A DNA stretch of 64,000 bases from Amycolatopsis lurida (GTDB lineage: Bacteria; Actinomycetota; Actinomycetes; Mycobacteriales; Pseudonocardiaceae): assembly GCF_900105055.1 (NCBI RefSeq), contig NZ_FNTA01000004.1, positions 4,433,501-4,497,500 on the forward strand, written 5' to 3'. The notes below the pieces were generated by a model, which saw only the letters and a program-made list of their open reading frames with translations, searched no databases and was not told the origin of the DNA. The position numbers were made by a program, and so were the translations under genes. Positions 7,416 to 14,842 of the stretch are shown here, piece after piece (the first letter of the stretch is position 1; the number at the start of each line of letters is the position of its first letter).

Positions 7416-8315
7416 CTACTTGCCGTGTCCGGCGAGCTCCCGCGCGTGTTCGAGCAGCTTCTGAAGGTGCAGGCCGCGGCGCACGTCACACGGGTGCGAG
7501 GTCGTCCCGCTCGCGGCCATCGCGGCGAAATCGTCCAGGAGCGCGGTGTACGACTCGCCCGCCGAGCCCGGCTTGCGGCCCAAGGTGCGGTAGCCGTGCT
7601 CGCCGTAAACGGCCACTTCGACGACCGTCGGCTGGATCGGCAGCCGCAGCGACAGCGTCGCCGTACTGGTCGCGCCACCCTCGTGGGCTAACAGCAACTG
7701 CCACAGATCGTCATCGGTCCGGTTCGCGGCGAGTACGCCGGTGATCTCACCGAGAGCCGCGTCCAGCAGATCGAGGGCGTGCGGGCCGATGTCGGCGAGC
7801 GCACCGGAGTCGTGCCGCCACGCCGAGGACCGGTACTGGCCGCCGAGCAGCGCGCCCGAAAGCCATCGAGCCCCGCCGCCGCGCCAGCCGCCTGCTTCCT
7901 TGATGCCGTCGAGCCACTCGCGGGTCATCGGCGAAAACCGCAGGATGAGGACCACGAGAGCCGCGACGCCGGCGGCCTCCACGGCGTCCGCGAGGCGGCG
8001 CGCGCCGTCGAGATCGGCGGCGATCGGCTTCTCCAGGATCAGATGCTTGCCCGCTTCGGCCGCCTTGACCGCCAGCTCCGCCTGGACGGCGGGCGGCACC
8101 GCGAAGGCGACCGCGTCCACCTGGTCGAGCAACTCGTCGAAACTGTCAACGGCTTGGGCGCCATGTGTCTCGGCCAGCTCCTTCGCGGCCTCAGGGCGCC
8201 TGGCCCAGACCGCGCGCAACGTCATTCCGGGGTGATCGGCGAGACCTGGCGCGTGCACCGTCTTCGCCCACGGACCGGCACCGACCAGACCCACACGCAG
8301 CTGTCCCTGTCCCAC
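7416..8315 (-). CDS. Gfo/Idh/MocA family oxidoreductase
   Basis: A 299-aa NAD(P)-dependent dehydrogenase of the Gfo/Idh/MocA type. The Rossmann motif VGLVGAGPWAKTVHAPG is at the N-terminus, and LILEKPIAADLDGARRLADA carries the family EKP signature with the catalytic Lys. The region about residues 120-280 forms the substrate-binding domain. The likely substrate is a sugar or inositol, but its identity is not visible. The GTG at 8315 begins MGQGQLRVGLVG; an upstream start at 8345 would add a poorly supported tail. No operon partner is apparent. Confidence 0.88.
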   Translation of the reverse strand: MGQGQLRVGLVGAGPWAKTVHAPGLADHPGMTLRAVWARRPEAAKELAETHGAQAVDSFDELLDQVDAVAFAVPPAVQAELAVKAAEAGKHLILEKPIAADLDGARRLADAVEAAGVAALVVLILRFSPMTREWLDGIKEAGGWRGGGARWLSGALLGGQYRSSAWRHDSGALADIGPHALDLLDAALGEITGVLAANRTDDDLWQLLLAHEGGATSTATLSLRLPIQPTVVEVAVYGEHGYRTLGRKPGSAGESYTALLDDFAAMAASGTTSHPCDVRRGLHLQKLLEHARELAGHGK

Positions 8316-8363
8316 GCCCCCGAGTCTAGGTGTGCCGCCGCGCAAGCTGAACGCACCATCAAG

Positions 8364-8395
8364 TTGCGTTTATTGCGTTTGTTGCGAATAATTCG
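8364..8395. promoter_or_regulatory. Operator-like repeats upstream of toxin-antitoxin operon
   Basis: TTGCG occurs three times at an exact 9-bp step (8364, 8373, 8382), and the last copy runs into the interrupted palindrome CGAAT-A-ATTCG (8385-8395). This AT-rich patch ends 42 bp before the antitoxin start and is a natural site for autoregulation by the antitoxin HTH. Confidence 0.5.
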
Positions 8396-8437
8396 TTGAG
8401 AGCCGATACTGGGTCCACGTTGAACACGGGAGCAGCG

Positions 8438-8893
8438 ATGACTGCGTTGACCATCGACCAGATCGTCCCGGGGCGCCACGACATCGACGTGGCACTCGAG
8501 GCACTTCCGCACGTCGAGGCCTATCTGGCCAGGCGTCATGAACGGGACACCGTGCGCGTCGTCGTCGATGAGAGCGAAGAGTCCGTGGTCGTTCCCCGGG
8601 GAGTCGTCGATCTGATGGCCCGGGTGCTGGCGTTGGTGGCGGCAGGCGAGAGCGTGTCCATCGTCCCGTCACACGCGGAACTGACCACACAGCAGGCGGC
8701 CGACCTGCTCAACGTTTCCCGGCCGTTCCTCATCGGGCTGCTGGAAGCGGGGCGGATCGAGTACCGCACGGTCGGCAAGCATCGTCGCGTGAAGGCCGGT
8801 TCCCTCCACGACTATCTGCGAGAAGACGACCGACGACGCCGCGACGCGGCGGACGAACTTTCCGCCTTGAATCAGGAGATGGGGCTGACGTAG
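8438..8893 (+). CDS. Antitoxin with excisionase-type HTH
   Basis: A 151-aa protein. Residues about 85-140 form a MerR/excisionase-type HTH (TTQQAADLLNVSRPFLIGLL, then YRTVGKHRRVKAGSLHDYL), used for DNA binding and autorepression. The N-terminal half and the acidic, helical C-terminus (DDRRRRDAADELSALNQEMG) presumably contact the toxin. The ATG at 8438 is preceded by GGGAG. It ends three bases before the PIN-domain gene, the standard antitoxin-toxin order. Function is inferred from architecture and context. Confidence 0.82.
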   Translation: MTALTIDQIVPGRHDIDVALEALPHVEAYLARRHERDTVRVVVDESEESVVVPRGVVDLMARVLALVAAGESVSIVPSHAELTTQQAADLLNVSRPFLIGLLEAGRIEYRTVGKHRRVKAGSLHDYLREDDRRRRDAADELSALNQEMGLT

Positions 8894-8896
8894 CAA

Positions 8897-9469
8897 GTGG
8901 CCTTCGTCGTCCTTTTCGACGCCAACGTGCTGTATCCCAACGTTCTGCGTGATCTCTTGCTCCGGATCGCGCAGAGCGGGTTCGTGCAGGCGAAGTGGAC
9001 GGACGAGATTCTCGACGAAGTCTTCCGGAATCTCCGGAAGAACCGGCCCGATCTCGATCCGCTCAAACTCGACAGGACGCGAAGCCTGATGAACGCCGCT
9101 GTCCGGGACTGCCTGGTCACGGGCTACGAACCGCTCGTCCCGACGCTCGAACTGCCGGACCTGGACGATCGCCACGTGCTCGCGGCGGCCATCAAGGCGC
9201 AGGCGCGCGTGATCGTGACCGAGAACCTGCGGGATTTTCCCGAACGAATTCTCGGCCGCTGGAACGTCGAAGCCCAGAGCGCCGACGACTTCGTCCTCGA
9301 CCGGATCGAGCTCAGTGAGCGTGTGGTCGTGGGGGCGGTGCGGCGCATCGTCGACGCGCGCCGCGCTCGGCCTACCAGTGTCGCCGAGGTCCTCGGCGCT
9401 TTGGAGCGCTGCGGCCTACGCAAGTCGGTCGCAGCGCTCCGTCGCTGTGATGAAGCCGGTCAGGAGTAG
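8897..9469 (+). CDS. PIN-domain toxin (putative ribonuclease)
   Basis: A 190-aa PIN-domain protein, predicted to be a metal-dependent RNase that inhibits growth when free of its antitoxin. Acidic residues expected of the active site are present: the Asp in LFDANVLYPNVL, Glu in DEILDEVFRNL, and Asp residues in LPDLDDRHVLAAAI. An extra C-terminal 50 residues (ARRARPTSVAEVLGALERCG) follow the core. The GTG at 8897 is three bases from the antitoxin stop. The 3' end overlaps the convergent dehydrogenase gene by 10 bp. Confidence 0.85.
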   Translation: MAFVVLFDANVLYPNVLRDLLLRIAQSGFVQAKWTDEILDEVFRNLRKNRPDLDPLKLDRTRSLMNAAVRDCLVTGYEPLVPTLELPDLDDRHVLAAAIKAQARVIVTENLRDFPERILGRWNVEAQSADDFVLDRIELSERVVVGAVRRIVDARRARPTSVAEVLGALERCGLRKSVAALRRCDEAGQE

Positions 9470-10320
9470 CTGTAGAAACCGCGGCCGGTCTTCTTGCCGA
9501 GCAGGCCGGCGTCGACCATGCGCAGCAGCAGCGGCGGCGAGGAGTACAGCGGCTCCTTGAACTCGGCGTACATCGAGTCCGCGATCGCCTTGATGGTGTC
9601 CAGGCCGATCAGGTCCGAAAGCCGCAGCGGGCCCATCGGGTGCGCGGTGCCCAGCTCCATACCGCGGTCGATGTCCTCGGCGGACGCGAAACCCGACTCG
9701 ATCATCCGGATCGCCGAAAGCAGGTACGGCACTAGCAGCGAGTTCACGATGAACCCGGCGCGGTCCTGCGACCGGATCACCGTCTTGCTCAACGCCGTCG
9801 TCGCGTGCTCTTCGGCACGGCGGGCGGTGTCGTCGCTGGTCAGCAGCGAGGGCACCAGCTCGACGAGCGGCAGCACCGGGACCGGGTTGAAGAAGTGGAT
9901 GCCGACCACCTGCTGCGGACGGCCGGTGGCCATGCCGAGCTTCATGATCGGGATCGAGGAGGTGTTGGACGCGAACACCGCGTCCTCACGCTCGACGATC
10001 TTGTCCAGCGACCGGAACACCTCGACCTTGGCCTGCTCCTGTTCCAGGATGGCCTCGATGACGAGGTCGCGGTCGGCGAACTCGCCGATCTCGGTGGTGA
10101 AGCGGAGCCGTCCGAGCGCCGCGTCGGCGTCTTCCTGCGAGAGCTTCCCGTTCTTGACGCCGCGTTGCAGCGACTTCTCGATCCGCGCCCGCCCGGAGTC
10201 CAGCGCCGGCTGGTTGACCTCGGTGACGATCACGTCCAGTCCGGCCCGCGCGTGCACCTCGGCGATGCCCGAGCCCATGAGCCCGGCCCCGACGACACCT
10301 ACTCGCGCTACGTCAGACAT
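9460..10320 (-). CDS. 3-hydroxybutyryl-CoA dehydrogenase
   Basis: A 286-aa NAD(P)-dependent 3-hydroxyacyl-CoA dehydrogenase, interconverting acetoacetyl-CoA and 3-hydroxybutyryl-CoA. The Rossmann fold starts with VGVVGAGLMGSGIAEVHARAG. The catalytic His lies in GIHFFNPVPVLPLVELV, and the C-terminal dimerisation domain contains AHPMGPLRLSDLIGLD. Length and motifs match FadB2/Hbd. The ATG at 10320 has an excellent GAGGAGGT site. A large hairpin separates it from the DUF3073 gene upstream. A physiological role in butyryl-CoA or fatty acid metabolism is inferred. Confidence 0.92.
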   Translation of the reverse strand: MSDVARVGVVGAGLMGSGIAEVHARAGLDVIVTEVNQPALDSGRARIEKSLQRGVKNGKLSQEDADAALGRLRFTTEIGEFADRDLVIEAILEQEQAKVEVFRSLDKIVEREDAVFASNTSSIPIMKLGMATGRPQQVVGIHFFNPVPVLPLVELVPSLLTSDDTARRAEEHATTALSKTVIRSQDRAGFIVNSLLVPYLLSAIRMIESGFASAEDIDRGMELGTAHPMGPLRLSDLIGLDTIKAIADSMYAEFKEPLYSSPPLLLRMVDAGLLGKKTGRGFYSYS

Positions 10321-10350
10321 GGCACCTCCTCGTATTTTGGGCAGCACGCG

Positions 10351-10398
10351 ACACGCGAGGGTGGCCTACCGGGCAAGCCCGGATCCACCCTCGCGTGT
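10351..10398 (-). terminator. Large nested hairpin downstream of DUF3073 gene
   Basis: Arms of 14 bp (ACACGCGAGGGTGG at 10351-10364; complement at 10385-10398) enclose a second stem CCGGG/CCCGG. It starts 10 bp beyond the DUF3073 stop and precedes the dehydrogenase ribosome binding site. Confidence 0.7.
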
Positions 10399-10408
10399 CA
10401 CGCGTTGC

Positions 10409-10594
10409 TCAGCGGCGGTATTCGTCGTACCCGTCGTACGGGTCGTCGTCATACCGCTTGTCGTCCTCGTGCCTGTCTTCCGAGGAACTACTGGACAGCT
10501 CGCGCTGCAAAGCATCGAAGTCGGTTTCGTGCGAGCTGTACTTGAGCTCGCGCGCCACCTTCGTCTGCTTGGCCTTAGCCCGGCCGCGCCCCAT
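10409..10594 (-). CDS. DUF3073 family protein
   Basis: A 61-aa protein beginning MGRGRAKAKQTKVARELKYS, the highly conserved start of actinobacterial DUF3073 (Rv0810c type). The basic N-terminus is followed by an acidic, Ser- and Tyr-rich tail (DDDPYDGYDEYRR). The function is unknown. The ATG at 10594 is preceded by GAGGGGG; longer upstream starts are rejected because family members begin at this Met. Its place near purM matches mycobacterial gene order. Confidence 0.92.
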   Translation of the reverse strand: MGRGRAKAKQTKVARELKYSSHETDFDALQRELSSSSSEDRHEDDKRYDDDPYDGYDEYRR

Positions 10595-10801
10595 GGCTCG
10601 ACCCCCTCGCACAGGGGCGGGGCGGCCGGGGGAATCGGCGGCCCCGCATCGTCTCGACAATTCTTTCCTGCTGACACCGTACCGTGTCCGGGGGGTTGGA
10701 TGCGACGTGGCACGGTGTGCCGGTGGCGACAGTGTTCACGGAACGCCGGTTACCGGCCGGTCGGTGGCGATAGTCGCAGGTCGGCGTGCCACGATGCTCG
10801 T

Positions 10802-11701
10802 GTGCCCCGTCCGTTCGCGGCTTATCTCCGCGTCTATGAGCCCCTGCTCGCGCTGGGGGATCCACCGGACGAACGCCTGCTCGAGGCCGTCGAAGCGGCC
10901 CGGCTCGATCGTTCGGCCGCAGGGCTGCGCGAGCAGGCATTGTGGCTCAAGTCACAGCATGTGGGGCGGTTGCTGCCCGCCGAACTCGCGGACGGCAGGG
11001 CCGCGCCCAGCCTCGTCACCGATGTCCTCGTCCTGGATCCCGAAGACGTGCCGGAGGGCGAGCACGGTGACGCCGGCCCAGGGCCGCTGATCTGCCCGAT
11101 GGAGATCCGCGCGCGCTCCGCCGCGGCACTGGTGACCTTCCTCGGCGACGCGCACCCGGCGCTGAAGAACGCGGTGCTCGACGCCGGCGGCGCGACACTC
11201 GACACGATCCGCTCGCGGGCGAAGTCCGCCATCGGGGATCTGTCCGCCTCGGCTTCGCACACGCTGTCGACGACGTGGACCGTCCCACTGCCGTGGTTCG
11301 TGCTGTTCGATCCCGGGATGCGCCGGATCAAACTCGGCAAGGGCCGCCACGACCCCGAACGCGAGGTGTCGTGGCGGGTCTCCATCGCCGACGCGCGGCA
11401 TCGCGCCCGCGAGGTCGGCGACCTGCTCGAAGCGACCTTCGGCGACTCGGGGCCGGGCCGGGTGCTGCTCGAAACGCGACGCTGGCTCGACAGCTTCCAC
11501 CCCGGCTCCGCGGTCGAGCTCGACTACGGCGGTCTCGTGCAGCTCTTCGCCGACTCGATCCTCCAGGCCGACACGACCGCCGAAGAGGTGCACGACATCC
11601 TCGACGCGCTCCGCACCGGCAATGTCGACGAGCTGGCGGAACTGTTCGCCGACCTGCGGGACTTCTGGGGCGACTTGGCCGCGCGGGAACGCGCGAACTA
11701 G
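10802..11701 (+). CDS. Conserved actinobacterial protein of unknown function
   Basis: A 299-aa soluble protein starting at GTG 10802 (MPRPFAAYLRVYEPLLAL). No named catalytic motif is visible. A tryptophan-rich centre (TTWTVPLPWFVLFDPGMRRI) and a C-terminal acidic helix (AEEVHDILDALRTGNVDELA) stand out. I recall similar uncharacterised proteins widely in actinobacteria near asparaginase or purine loci, but this is memory, not a search. The open frame continues far upstream, but that part lies antisense to other genes and is rejected. Its TAG shares a CTAG with the stop of the convergent asparaginase gene. Confidence 0.8.
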   Translation: MPRPFAAYLRVYEPLLALGDPPDERLLEAVEAARLDRSAAGLREQALWLKSQHVGRLLPAELADGRAAPSLVTDVLVLDPEDVPEGEHGDAGPGPLICPMEIRARSAAALVTFLGDAHPALKNAVLDAGGATLDTIRSRAKSAIGDLSASASHTLSTTWTVPLPWFVLFDPGMRRIKLGKGRHDPEREVSWRVSIADARHRAREVGDLLEATFGDSGPGRVLLETRRWLDSFHPGSAVELDYGGLVQLFADSILQADTTAEEVHDILDALRTGNVDELAELFADLRDFWGDLAARERAN

Positions 11702-12645
11702 CCGTAGAGGTTTTCGGCGACCCTCAGTTCGCCGACCGGTTTCCCGCCGCCCAGTACCGCGTCGCGCCCTAGGTCGCCGGCTTCGTCACCAGGGTCGATG
11801 CCGAGGTGACGCAGCGTCGCGAGCAGCAGCGGGATGCGGGCCCTGGCCGCGCCGTCGTCGATCTTCAGTGCCAGCGCCGTGCCGTCCGGGAGGGCGAACG
11901 CGTGCACTCCCTCGGCGCCGCCCTTCGAGAGCAGGCCGTCGATGTTCCGCATCAGCACCGTGTCCTCGCGGCCGGTGCCCGCGACCTGCCACGGATACGC
12001 GCGGACCGCGTCGGCGACCCTGCGTTCCGGTCCGCCGATGGCCGTGACCAGTCTGCCGAAGGAGCGGGCGAGGCCGGTGAGGGAGAACGCGAACAGTGGC
12101 GCGCCGCAGCCGTCGACGCCGACCGTCTCGATCGTCTCGCTGGTGAGGTCGGCGACGGTGGCCTGGACGACCTTTTGCAGCGGATGGATCTCGGCCTCGT
12201 AGTCCTTGGTCGGCCAGCCGAGTTGCGCGCAGGTCATCAGCATCGCGGCGTGCTTGCCGGAGCAGTTCATGGCGGCCCGGCGCTTCCCGGCCGAGGCCAC
12301 GGCCAGCATGCTGGGCTCGTGCAGCGGGAAGGCGGGTGGGCAGGCCAGCGCGTCCTCGGTCAGCCCCGCGCGGGAAAGCATGGCCAAGGCGCCCTCGACG
12401 TGGCCGGGCTCGCCGTTGTGCGATCCGCACCCCAGCGCGAGCTCTTCGTCGCCGATCGTGAGACCGGCGCGGAGCATCCCGACCGCTTGCAGGGGTTTGT
12501 TGGACGAACGCGGATAGACCGGCCGCTCGATGTCGCCGGCGGAGAACCGCACCGAGCCGTCCGGGGCGGTGATCACGAGTGCGCCGCGGTGCACGCTCTC
12601 CACGAAACCGGATCGGACGACCTCGACCAGGACCGGGTTCGTCAC
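11698..12645 (-). CDS. Asparaginase (AnsA/Asparaginase_II family, PF06089 type)
   Basis: A 315-aa enzyme of the Rhizobium-type asparaginase family, unrelated to the classical bacterial type I/II enzymes. Recognisable segments are VYPRSSNKPLQAVGMLRAG, GCGSHNGEPGHVEGAL, AAMNCSGKHAAMLMTC and the SNK and SGKH Ser/Lys pairs thought to act in catalysis. The C-terminal VLGGGKPVGELRVAENLYG is typical. It would deamidate L-asparagine in the cytoplasm. The stop overlaps the convergent gene by four bases, and its start overlaps the stop of rsiG (12642-12645), implying cotranscription. Confidence 0.88.
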   Translation of the reverse strand: MTNPVLVEVVRSGFVESVHRGALVITAPDGSVRFSAGDIERPVYPRSSNKPLQAVGMLRAGLTIGDEELALGCGSHNGEPGHVEGALAMLSRAGLTEDALACPPAFPLHEPSMLAVASAGKRRAAMNCSGKHAAMLMTCAQLGWPTKDYEAEIHPLQKVVQATVADLTSETIETVGVDGCGAPLFAFSLTGLARSFGRLVTAIGGPERRVADAVRAYPWQVAGTGREDTVLMRNIDGLLSKGGAEGVHAFALPDGTALALKIDDGAARARIPLLLATLRHLGIDPGDEAGDLGRDAVLGGGKPVGELRVAENLYG

Positions 12646-13205
12646 TCGGATCCGCCGCGTTCGGTGTCGAGCAGGTCGTCGACCGACGCCGTGCCCTTGC
12701 GGTAGCGGGTCGCGATTTCGGCGTTGATGGTGTCCATGACGCTCTGGACCTCGCGACGGTACGAGGAGACCGAAACCTCTTCGTCGGCGTAGCGATTGAG
12801 GGCGTTGATCAGCTTCTCGTCCGACAGCGTGCTGACGTCGGAAAGGTCAGTGTCGCCGATGAGCGCCTCGGCGAACCGGCGGTGCTCACCCGCGCGCGAC
12901 GGCTCCAGCCGCTGGTGCCTGCCCGAACCGGTGGCCGGGCCGATCGCGTTGTCCGCCAGGATCGCGGCCAGCCGCTCGACGACGCTGCTCTCGCCGCCTG
13001 AACTCCTGCGCTCCTGCTCGGCCCGCACGATGTCGATCCGCGCGTGCAGCAGACGCCGCAGGTACGACAGGTCGGTCTCCTCCTGCGCGGCCTCGTCACG
13101 GCGCTCGCGCAGCACGGAAAGGGTCAGCTCGCCGAGGTCGCTGAGATACCCAGGGCCGAGCACGCGGTCGATACGACGGCGACCACCAGGCCGGACTTCG
13201 ATCAC
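12642..13205 (-). CDS. rsiG: RsiG-like anti-sigma factor, c-di-GMP-responsive
   Basis: A 187-aa, largely helical protein matching RsiG, the partner that sequesters the sporulation sigma factor WhiG when loaded with c-di-GMP in Streptomyces venezuelae. The c-di-GMP motif E-x3-S-x2-R-x3-Q-x3-D is exact at E143, S147, R150, Q154, D158. A second copy in the first helix reads E43, S47, R50, H54, D58, with His replacing Gln. The two helices would form the antiparallel coiled coil. Older annotations call this family aerial mycelium formation protein. It is the first gene of a pair with the asparaginase. Confidence 0.88.
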   Translation of the reverse strand: MIEVRPGGRRRIDRVLGPGYLSDLGELTLSVLRERRDEAAQEETDLSYLRRLLHARIDIVRAEQERRSSGGESSVVERLAAILADNAIGPATGSGRHQRLEPSRAGEHRRFAEALIGDTDLSDVSTLSDEKLINALNRYADEEVSVSSYRREVQSVMDTINAEIATRYRKGTASVDDLLDTERGGSE

Positions 13206-13398
13206 GCGCGTAGCTTATCGCGCTCCAGCGAAAATGTTCCGCAGGGAGCGATACCACAAAGATCTCCGCCCCTCACGACACCCTCCGCCACACCGCTGCT
13301 CTTTCGGTTCCCTCCAGAGCCCGCCCCCCACCCGTCCCGGGGGCGGCCCCTGGTCCAGTCTACCGGGGGTGGGGTGGGAAAAGTGCTGGTCGGCGGAG

Positions 13399-13439
13399 TT
13401 GTCCACAGGTGGGCAACGTTGTGGACAACTTGTGGATGG
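13399..13439. promoter_or_regulatory. Cluster of three DnaA-box-like sites (module 2)
   Basis: TTGTCCACA at 13399-13407 and its exact complement at 13420-13428 are perfect actinobacterial DnaA boxes; TGTGGATGG at 13431-13439 is a weaker third. The order and spacing resemble the module at 7316-7353. It lies about 190 bp upstream of rsiG in a 479-bp gap (13206-13684) that holds no gene I can support. Confidence 0.55.
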
Positions 13440-13459
13440 TTGGGGCGGTCGCCGGGGGC

Positions 13460-13518
13460 AAGTACATGAAGGGGGCCTTTATTGCGCTAGGCGCAAGGAA
13501 GGCCCCCTTCATGTACTT
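13460..13518. terminator. Long palindrome of the AAGGGGGCC family
   Basis: Perfect 18-bp arms (13460-13477 and 13501-13518; outer sequence AAGTACATGAAGGGGGCC) enclose an inner TTGCGC/GCGCAA stem with a TAG loop. It is one of several related palindromes in the window and probably acts as a terminator or transcription boundary. Confidence 0.6.
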
Positions 13519-13585
13519 GAACCGCGACCGAAGCGCGAGTTCTAGGGCTCACGCGCATCCAGCGAGGCGGCAACGCGCGCAGGTA

Positions 13586-13632
13586 GTGAAGGCCTCCTTG
13601 AGGGACCCAGAGTCCCTCGAGGAGGCCTTCAC
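13586..13632 (-). terminator. GTGAAGGCCTCCT palindrome downstream of ygfZ
   Basis: Arms 13586-13607 and 13611-13632 pair with a single G-T type mismatch (outer GTGAAGGCCTCCT, inner GAGGGAC). A partial third copy, GAGGCCTTCACG, follows at about 13648. It lies about 50 bp past the ygfZ stop and probably ends that transcript. Confidence 0.6.
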
Positions 13633-13684
13633 GAACCCAGACGTAGCGAGGCCTTCACGGAACGGCGCCGCCGTGAGAGCCCGC

Positions 13685-14812
13685 CTATCCCCGCAGCCGC
13701 TGAGCCGCTTCCCGGCCCGGCGCCGGAGCCTCACCGGGCACCGAATCCGGGTCGATGGCCGCCTGCACGACGCGATCCTCGGCACCCACCAGCAGTTCCG
13801 CGCCCGGCTGCGTCGAGCGTTTGACCAGCGCCAGCGCGATCGGTCCGAGTTCGTGGTGCTGCACCACGCTGCCGACGCGGCCGACCGTTCTCTCGCCCAA
13901 AACCACCGGATCGCCGGTCTCCGGCGTGATCTCCGGCGAACCGTCCAGGTGCAGCAGCGCCATGTACCGCGGCGGGCGCCCGACGTTGTGGACCTTCGCG
14001 ACGGTCTCCTGCCCTCGGTAGCAGCCCTTCGCGACGTGCGCCGCCGAGTCGACCCAGTTCACTTCGTGCGGGATCGTGCGCTCGTCGGTGTCGAGGCCCA
14101 GCCGCGGCCGCAGCGACTCGACCCGCAGCGCGTCGAACGCCCAGCTGCCGGCCGGTCGCGCGCCCGCGTCGGTCAGGCGGCGCCACCAGTCGGCGAGTTC
14201 GGCGCGGGGGACGGCGAGGTCGACGCTGTGCCGCCCCGGCCACGGCATCCGCCGCGCGAAACCGCCGGGAATCGGCACGACCGAGTACGGGTCCGAGCCC
14301 AGGGAGACATCCACGGCGGACAGCACACGGTCCGCGTCGGGGCCGAGGACGGTCAGCAGCGCCAGCTCATCCGAGACATCGCGAATGTCCACTTTGGACC
14401 AGAACTTCATCGCTTCGAGGTACTCGCGCAGCGGCTGCTTGCCCCCGGACGGCAATGCGCTGGAGGCCACCGCGCCCCGGTCGCTGTCCAGCCACACCGT
14501 GCCGTCCGCGTGCGCGACGACCATGTGCGTGTCGACGCGGCCTTGGCTGTCCAGCACGAGCGCCTCGGTGCCGGTGCCTTCGGCGAGCCCGGTGACATGC
14601 TGCGAGATCACCAAATGCAGCCAGGACAAGCGTTCTTCCCCGGTCACGGCCAGGATCTCGCGGTGCGAACGGTCGATCACCACCGCGCCGCGCGCGGCCG
14701 TCCGTTGCTCGGCGAAGGGGTCACCCCAGTGCCACGGGACACCCTCTTCCGGATGCCCGTCGGGTGCCGCGATCGGTCCGGGAAGGTCGAGCAGGGGGGA
14801 GCGGTAGGGCAT
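13685..14812 (-). CDS. ygfZ: Folate-binding protein YgfZ (tRNA-modifying GcvT-like)
   Basis: A protein of about 375 aa of the COG0354/GcvT-like family that binds tetrahydrofolate and supports iron-sulfur enzyme maturation or repair. The invariant motif KGCYRGQET with its conserved Cys is present near residue 265. MPYRSPLLDLPG at 14812 is taken as the start, but ATG 14821 is equally possible; neither has a good ribosome binding site. Only about 30 bp separate it from the divergent pabC start, so both mRNAs may be leaderless or nearly so. The pairing of a folate-binding protein with a PABA-synthesis gene is functionally coherent. Confidence 0.9.
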   Translation of the reverse strand: MPYRSPLLDLPGPIAAPDGHPEEGVPWHWGDPFAEQRTAARGAVVIDRSHREILAVTGEERLSWLHLVISQHVTGLAEGTGTEALVLDSQGRVDTHMVVAHADGTVWLDSDRGAVASSALPSGGKQPLREYLEAMKFWSKVDIRDVSDELALLTVLGPDADRVLSAVDVSLGSDPYSVVPIPGGFARRMPWPGRHSVDLAVPRAELADWWRRLTDAGARPAGSWAFDALRVESLRPRLGLDTDERTIPHEVNWVDSAAHVAKGCYRGQETVAKVHNVGRPPRYMALLHLDGSPEITPETGDPVVLGERTVGRVGSVVQHHELGPIALALVKRSTQPGAELLVGAEDRVVQAAIDPDSVPGEAPAPGREAAQRLRG

Positions 14813-14842
14813 GAAACCCATGCTAGTGAGTACCGTGTCCCC

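Noticed and set aside
9494..10801. Upstream extension of the gene at 10802
   Set aside because: It lies antisense to the hydroxyacyl-CoA dehydrogenase and DUF3073 genes and has shadow-like composition; GTG 10802 starts the real product.
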